The position numbers were made by a program, and so were the translations under genes. The notes under the pieces are model-generated. The model saw nothing but the letters and a program-made list of their open reading frames with translations. It searched no databases and was not told the DNA's origin. From assembly GCA_027038295.1 (NCBI GenBank), contig JALVXD010000186.1, positions 1 to 34,748 of the forward strand: a DNA stretch of 34,748 nucleotides, given 5' to 3'. This document shows, one piece after another, positions 30,562-34,748 of this stretch. The stretch comes from Campylobacteraceae bacterium. Lineage in GTDB: Bacteria > Campylobacterota > Campylobacteria > Campylobacterales > Sulfurovaceae. The first letter of the stretch is position 1, and the number at the start of each line of letters is the position of its first letter.

Positions 30562-31011
30562 ATGGAAAGAAGAAAATTTTTAGGTTTAGGTCTAGTTGCA
30601 GTAGCACTAGTACCAGCAAGTTTAAGTGCTTTTGATTTTAGAAAAGATAAACCAGATACATGGAAAGCAAAAAAAGTAGATGAAGCGATTAAAGCACTTT
30701 ACGGTGATATTAAACCAGAGGAATCAGGACTTACTATTAATGTTCCAAAAATTGCATCAAATGGTGGAGCTATCCCTGTTGGTATGAAAAGTGATGTTCA
30801 ACTTAAATCTTTAGCCCTTTTCCAAGATGCTAACCCAGAAGCTGCAGTAGCTGCATTTACTATTCCAGCTGATGTTAAAACAGTTAATTACATGACTAAA
30901 ATCAAAATGGCAAAATCTGGTGAAATTACTTTAGTTGGAGAAGGTACCGATGGTAAATTTTACAAAGTAAGTAAAAAGCTGGACGTTGCTCTTGGTGGTT
31001 GTGAAGGTTAA
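30562..31011 (+). CDS. soxY: Sulfur carrier protein SoxY
   Basis: This 149-residue subunit carries sulfur intermediates on a C-terminal cysteine during thiosulfate oxidation and pairs with SoxZ. The N-terminus is a twin-arginine signal (MERRKFLGLGLVAVALVPAS). The SoxY fold follows, and the protein ends in LGGCEG. The usual swinging arm is GGCGG, so the carrier Cys is kept but the next-to-last residue is Glu. The gene is followed 61 bp later by soxZ. The signal peptide implies export of the folded SoxYZ complex, with SoxZ carried along. Presence of soxC and soxD here implies complete oxidation to sulfate. Confidence 0.92.
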   Translation: MERRKFLGLGLVAVALVPASLSAFDFRKDKPDTWKAKKVDEAIKALYGDIKPEESGLTINVPKIASNGGAIPVGMKSDVQLKSLALFQDANPEAAVAAFTIPADVKTVNYMTKIKMAKSGEITLVGEGTDGKFYKVSKKLDVALGGCEG

Positions 31012-31072
31012 TCCCTTTTCAACATAAATTGATTTTATAATAATTACAAAGATAGAACAGAAAGGAATAAAC

Positions 31073-31390
31073 ATGGCAAACATGAAAATTAAAGCAAAAG
31101 TTAAAGGTGACACTCTTAAGTGTAAAGTTCAAATGAAACACGATATGATTACATATAATATCGCAAAGAAAAAAGGTGTTGATGCAAACTTTATCACTTA
31201 TGTAACAGGTAAAATTGGAGACAGAATTGTATTTGAAGCATCAACAAGTCAATTCTTATCAAAAAACCCAATTATTAAATTTGAAGCACCTTCTGAGGGT
31301 GTTAAAAAGGGTGATGAACTTACAATGTACTGGAAAGACCTTTCAGGTAAAGAAGTTACTGAAGCTAAAAAAGTTAAGGGACTTAAATAA
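31073..31390 (+). CDS. soxZ: Sulfur oxidation protein SoxZ
   Basis: This 105-residue beta-sandwich protein binds SoxY and presents its cysteine arm to the other Sox enzymes. It has no signal peptide, as expected, since it is co-exported with SoxY. Family-like stretches are KVQMKHDMITYNIAKKKG and IIKFEAPSEGVKKGDELTMY. An AAAGGAATAAAC ribosome site precedes the ATG. The gene shares the transcript with soxY. It is a standard-length SoxZ with nothing odd. Confidence 0.94.
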   Translation: MANMKIKAKVKGDTLKCKVQMKHDMITYNIAKKKGVDANFITYVTGKIGDRIVFEASTSQFLSKNPIIKFEAPSEGVKKGDELTMYWKDLSGKEVTEAKKVKGLK

Positions 31391-31400
31391 GTCTATCCTT

Positions 31401-31414
31401 CTCCCTATAGGGAG
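31401..31414. terminator. Weak hairpin after soxZ
   Basis: CTCCC-TATA-GGGAG is a perfect 14-base palindrome 10 bp after the soxZ stop. The following bases are TTGGTTC, only partly U-rich, so termination would be weak and some read-through into the MOSC gene is likely. Confidence 0.4.
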
Positions 31415-31514
31415 TTGGTTCAAGCTACTGAATTAATAGAGTTCATAACAATGAATTATTTTAATTTAGAATTTTTCTAAAAATCACTCTAACTCACAAA
31501 AAGACTCTTTTAAA

Positions 31515-31985
31515 ATGAAAAGCAATATTTCGGATACAAAAAACCAGCATAATCAAGTAGTCGGTAAAGTCATAAAACTGTTTATTTCACAAGCAAATAA
31601 TTCTAGTAGAGTTCTCAAAAAAAACTTATCTCTTGATAGTGCTGGTGTTCTAACTGATAAGTTTTATAATAAAGATACCAATCGTTCTGTACTCATTAGC
31701 TCCAATGAGAGTTACAATATAGCCTTAAATCATAATATATCTATGGAAGATGGTGCATTAGGTGAAAATATACTCATAGACTATAATCCTTACCATCTAC
31801 CTGTTGAAACGCAGATACAAATAGGAGAAGTTATCTTAGAAATAACTCAAAATTGTACACTCTGTAAAAGTTTAACCAAAGTAAATAATAAATTACCAAA
31901 AATTCTAAAAGATGATAGAGGAATATTCGCAAAGGTAGTTACATCAGGCTATATATATATAGGAGATAAAATAACTATTCTTTAA
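31515..31985 (+). CDS. MOSC domain-containing protein
   Basis: This 156-residue soluble protein fits the MOSC domain, found in molybdenum cofactor sulfurases and related proteins that bind the cofactor or carry sulfur. The core GALGENILIDYN, the following IGEVILEITQNCTLCKSL with its conserved cysteine, and the C-terminal GIFAKVVTSGYIYIGDKI are all in the family order. It is 124 bp after soxZ with only a weak hairpin between. SoxC contains molybdopterin, so a role in its cofactor supply is plausible. That link is inference. It has no clear ribosome site. Confidence 0.8.
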   Translation: MKSNISDTKNQHNQVVGKVIKLFISQANNSSRVLKKNLSLDSAGVLTDKFYNKDTNRSVLISSNESYNIALNHNISMEDGALGENILIDYNPYHLPVETQIQIGEVILEITQNCTLCKSLTKVNNKLPKILKDDRGIFAKVVTSGYIYIGDKITIL

Positions 31986-31996
31986 TGATATCCTAA

Positions 31997-33382
31997 TTAT
32001 GGTCTTAAATACCCTCCATTATGTCCATCTTCTACTGCCTCTTTTAATACATCTAACAACTCACCTAGGGCTTCTATTCCTCTTAAATTCATTAAAGGCT
32101 CTTCTGAACCTGGTTTTAAAAATATTAATGTAGGAGTAGATTCTATCCTTATGCCATAAGGTACATCATCATAATCACCATTTATCTTAACAACTTCAAA
32201 ATACTTATTTAAAATATTTTTTACAGAATCATTAGTAGCAATTACAGAATCTAACTTATCACAATATTTACATGTTGTTGAACGTACCTTTAAAAAGATT
32301 ATTTTATTTTTAGATTTTGCATTTTTTATAGCTGTAGGGAAAGAAACATATTTAACATTCTCTACTTTTTTCTTAACATTCTTTTTTGGCTTAAGCTTAA
32401 CTGTCTTTTTTTTAACTTTTACTGTCTTTTTTGATTTCTTCTCTACAGAAGTAATAATTTTAGAGAGAGTATTTATTTTCAGTTCTTTTTTCTTTTTAAG
32501 TTCATCATAAACAGAAGCAACATTACGATGATGCCAATAGCTATAAAGTTTATCTTCACTAAATGCAGGAAGCTTTATATTTTTAATAGCATCTTCCCTA
32601 CTTTCGCCATTCAAAAGACTACTTTGAACTTCACTCTTTAAAAGTGCTAAGTAACTTTGTGTATTCTTTAAAGCACTTCGTCGGGTCATGTATCCATGAG
32701 CACTAACGATATCCTCCCAAGAGAGTGATTGTAATAATTTTAATCCCTCTTGCCAAACCAGTATTGAACGATTATTTTTAAATGCAACTATTCTATTATT
32801 AAAAATCATATCACCTGCAAAAACTATTTTTTTACGAGGAATATATACTATAAGATGTTCATTATCATTCTTTATTTTTTTAATATCTACTTTTAAATCA
32901 TCTAAAAATATAGTCCAATCGTTTTCTAAATACTTATCTAAAGGTATTAGTTTTGTATTCAATAAAGCATCTTTTGAAATTTTATCAGAAATTAGAAGTT
33001 TTTTATTTTTAATCAAATATTTTTCATAATTTTTGGAACCAATTAGTAGTGCACCTTGTTCTTTAAAAAAATCATTACCTAAGATATGTACTTCATCAGA
33101 AGATGTATTAATAACATATTTTACAGGTAAATTTTTCTTATTTTTCATTATTGCATATGTAGATTGAGCATAACTATAGGTAGGTCCACTATCAATAACA
33201 ATATAACCATCTTTTGTTTCAATATAACAACTATTAATCATATTTCCACCATTCTCTTCTGAAATATTAGAAGGTAGCCCAAAAAAACAGTTTATTCCAT
33301 CACTTATGGTATACGGCTTTAAATGATAGTCAAATCCAAATAGATAAAAAGTAAAAAATATAAAACTTATTAAATAACGCAT
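31997..33382 (-). CDS. Secreted metallo-beta-lactamase-fold protein fused to a thioredoxin-like domain, metal site degenerate
   Basis: This 461-residue protein has a signal peptide (about residues 1-16). Residues 20-240 are a metallo-beta-lactamase fold of the SoxH type, with DGYIVIDSGP, KIVFAGDMIF (Asp191) and SAHGYMT (His229). The usual THxHxDH motif reads TSSDEVH at 93-99, keeping only the last His, and the next ligand position (HTxGD) is lost too. A Lys-rich linker (about 295-341) leads to a thioredoxin-like domain with CKYC at 371-374. Secreted thioredoxins (SoxW, SoxS) maintain SoxYZ in other bacteria, and this gene converges on the sox/MOSC block. A similar role is possible; enzyme activity of the first domain is doubtful. 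Confidence 0.8.
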   Translation of the reverse strand: MRYLISFIFFTFYLFGFDYHLKPYTISDGINCFFGLPSNISEENGGNMINSCYIETKDGYIVIDSGPTYSYAQSTYAIMKNKKNLPVKYVINTSSDEVHILGNDFFKEQGALLIGSKNYEKYLIKNKKLLISDKISKDALLNTKLIPLDKYLENDWTIFLDDLKVDIKKIKNDNEHLIVYIPRKKIVFAGDMIFNNRIVAFKNNRSILVWQEGLKLLQSLSWEDIVSAHGYMTRRSALKNTQSYLALLKSEVQSSLLNGESREDAIKNIKLPAFSEDKLYSYWHHRNVASVYDELKKKKELKINTLSKIITSVEKKSKKTVKVKKKTVKLKPKKNVKKKVENVKYVSFPTAIKNAKSKNKIIFLKVRSTTCKYCDKLDSVIATNDSVKNILNKYFEVVKINGDYDDVPYGIRIESTPTLIFLKPGSEEPLMNLRGIEALGELLDVLKEAVEDGHNGGYLRP

Positions 33383-33411
33383 CTTACTCCTATCTATATA
33401 AATATAAAGTC

Positions 33412-33420
33412 AGTATAGCA
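33412..33420 (-). promoter_or_regulatory. Extended -10 promoter of the MBL-thioredoxin gene
   Basis: The minus strand reads TGC followed by TATACT (5 of 6), an extended -10. The start would be near 33405, 23 bases before the ATG at 33382, which has AGGAG in front of it. Confidence 0.5.
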
Positions 33421-33430
33421 TATTATTATT

Positions 33431-33476
33431 TTAATATTAATTATTTATTTTAATACTAATTATTTATTTTAGTATT
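33431..33476. repeat. 19-bp tandem repeat, 2.4 copies, across the prfB stop codon
   Basis: Two 19-base units (33431-33449 and 33450-33468), identical except for one base, are followed by an 8-base partial third copy with one difference. All are AT-rich. The array overlaps the last codons of prfB and its 3' end. Confidence 0.6.
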
Positions 33477-34562
33477 TTGACTTATCAATACGCCCTCTAT
33501 TATCTTATCAATATCCCCATCCAATATCTCATCAACATTTGAATAAGGTATATTAGAACGTACATCTTTTACTTGTTGATAAGGAGCCATAACATAGGAA
33601 CGTATTTGATGTCCCCAACCAATATCACTCTTCTCTACACCATCCAAAGTAGCTTGTTTTTTTTCCATTTCATATTCATAAAGACGTGACTTTAACATCT
33701 TCATCGCCGTTGCTTTATTTTTATGTTGACTACGCCCATTTTGACACTGTACAACAATGTTTGTCTCTAAATGAGTAATCCGAATAGCACTCTCCGTTTT
33801 ATTAACATGTTGTCCACCCGCACCAGAAGCTCTATAAGTATCAATACGAATATCTTTATCTTCAATCTCTATATCAATTTCGTCATCAATTTCAGGTGAA
33901 ACCATTACCGAAGAAAAAGATGTATGTCGTTTAGCATTAGAATCAAAAGGAGAAATTCGTACCAAACGATGAACCCCATTTTCAACTTTTAAATAACCGT
34001 AAGCATTTTGCCCTTTAATAATAAAACTCACATCCTTAATACCTGCTTCATCACCAGCCTGATAATCAAGACCTTCAACCTTAAACCCTTTACGCTCAGC
34101 CCAACGTAGATACATTCTATAGAGCATACTTGCCCAATCTTGAGACTCAGTTCCTCCTGCACCAGGATGAATAGATATTATTGCATTATTAACATCATGT
34201 TCTCCACTTAGCATCATGCTAACTTCTAAAGCATTTATATTATCTTTTAAACTCTCTGCATCCATATATAATATCTCCAAAGTCTCTTCATCTCCCTCAG
34301 ATTTTGCCATATTAAAAAATGCTAATGCATCTTCAAGAGAAGACCTTGCTTCTTCATACTTAATAAGAGAACGCTCTTTTTTAGTTTTTTCTTGAGAAAT
34401 GATAGATGCATTATTAGCATCATTCCAAAAATTAGATTCTTTTTGCATCTCTTCTATAACTAAGAGTCGAGTTTTAATCTCATCTGGATTAAGAATATTT
34501 TTTATATTTTCTATTTTTATTGTAAGTTGTTTTATTAACTCACCATATTCGTACGCATCCAT
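33456..34562 (-). CDS. prfB: Peptide chain release factor 2
   Basis: RF2 reads stop codons UAA and UGA and releases the peptide from the ribosome. The SPF stop-recognition tripeptide is in [15 protein letters not shown], and the catalytic GGQ is in [16 protein letters not shown]. Length from the ATG at 34562 is 368 residues. I prefer this start ([13 protein letters not shown]) over an ATG 12 bp upstream because GGA sits seven bases before it and it matches related RF2 starts. There is no programmed frameshift; the frame is continuous. The last codons overlap a tandem repeat. Confidence 0.95.
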   Translation of the reverse strand: MDAYEYGELIKQLTIKIENIKNILNPDEIKTRLLVIEEMQKESNFWNDANNASIISQEKTKKERSLIKYEEARSSLEDALAFFNMAKSEGDEETLEILYMDAESLKDNINALEVSMMLSGEHDVNNAIISIHPGAGGTESQDWASMLYRMYLRWAERKGFKVEGLDYQAGDEAGIKDVSFIIKGQNAYGYLKVENGVHRLVRISPFDSNAKRHTSFSSVMVSPEIDDEIDIEIEDKDIRIDTYRASGAGGQHVNKTESAIRITHLETNIVVQCQNGRSQHKNKATAMKMLKSRLYEYEMEKKQATLDGVEKSDIGWGHQIRSYVMAPYQQVKDVRSNIPYSNVDEILDGDIDKIIEGVLISQNTKINN

Positions 34563-34588
34563 CATATATTCCATTACATTAAATTAGT

Positions 34589-34748
34589 TCATATTTTATC
34601 TAAAATAAAAACAATAAAGCAAAAAAACCAAATAAAAGAAAGAATAAAAACTAAAAAAACAAAGAATAGTGCTATAAATAAGTAAGTAAGTAAAAATAAA
34701 AAACAGTAAAGGGAAAAAAAGAAATAAGAAAAAGAAAGAAACTCAAAG
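34589..34748 (-). CDS. Possible 3' end of a hydrophobic protein gene (cut by right edge)
   Basis: On the minus strand the frame stays open from the right edge to a TGA at 34589-34591, giving about 52 residues very rich in Phe, Leu and Ile that end in FCFIVFILDKI. It lies 27 bp before the prfB start. The stretch is extremely T-rich on this strand, which makes stop-free hydrophobic frames likely by chance. It may be the C-terminal helices of a real membrane protein, or nothing. The other two frames are closed. Confidence 0.2.
   Translation of the reverse strand, partial: FEFLSFSYFFFSLYCFLFLLTYLFIALFFVFLVFILSFIWFFCFIVFILDKI

Noticed and set aside
33456-34574. Programmed +1 frameshift in prfB.
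   Set aside because: The frame is continuous from the start to the stop, and no CUUUGA-type slippery site occurs near codon 25.
34679-34693. TAAG tetranucleotide repeat at the right edge as a phase-variable tract.
   Set aside because: Fewer than four units and not in a recognisable gene or promoter.
1-34748. CRISPR arrays, tRNA/rRNA genes, transposases, integrases or toxin-antitoxin pairs.
   Set aside because: None is visible on either strand: no regularly spaced direct repeats, no cloverleaf sequence and no mobile-element protein.

Overview
The window looks like the chromosome of a sulfur-oxidising, denitrifying member of the Campylobacterota (Epsilonproteobacteria), most like Sulfurovum or Sulfurimonas. 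This is inferred from AT-rich DNA, heme d1 biosynthesis genes, a soxCDYZ cluster, and family-typical prfB, topA and bioB. I see no rRNA, tRNA, IS element, phage gene or CRISPR array.

Region 1 (1-5241) is a nitrite-reduction accessory block. A minus-strand operon runs cytochrome c, nirJ, nirF (nirF is cut by the left edge). A paralogous cytochrome c is transcribed divergently. Next come a hemerythrin-PAS protein and a diheme cytochrome c peroxidase. FNR/NNR-like boxes sit near -41.5 of the inferred promoters of the nir operon and of the hemerythrin-PAS gene. The nirS reductase is not in view.

Region 2 (5518-7791) is one secreted protein: a prealbumin-like (SdrD_B) domain, a beta-propeller-like middle, a second SdrD_B domain and an IPTL/PEP-CTERM-like C-terminal tail. 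A bidirectional hairpin terminator follows.

Region 3 (18180 down to 7839, minus strand) is one surface-polysaccharide operon of eight genes: manC, gmd and fcl (GDP-L-fucose synthesis), a Wzx flippase, a Wzy-type polymerase, a membrane GT-C-like domain fused to a phosphoribulokinase-like kinase, a HAD phosphatase and a tandem nucleotidyltransferase. The last three look like a pathway to an unrecognised activated precursor. This is the most novel part of the window.

Region 4 (18337-27271) is mostly housekeeping: a CPA2 antiporter, bioB (possibly leaderless), an acyltransferase-SGNH protein, a YfcE-type phosphodiesterase and topA, all minus strand. A hypothetical membrane protein (+) and a two-domain DUF302-like secreted protein (-) follow.

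Region 5 (27272-31985) holds soxC, soxD, soxY and soxZ behind a consensus sigma70 promoter, then a MOSC-domain gene. Convergent to it, on the minus strand, are a metallo-beta-lactamase/thioredoxin fusion whose metal-binding motif is largely lost, and prfB. Together the genes fit electron flow from thiosulfate/sulfite oxidation (Sox) to nitrite respiration (Nir), plus cell-envelope decoration.
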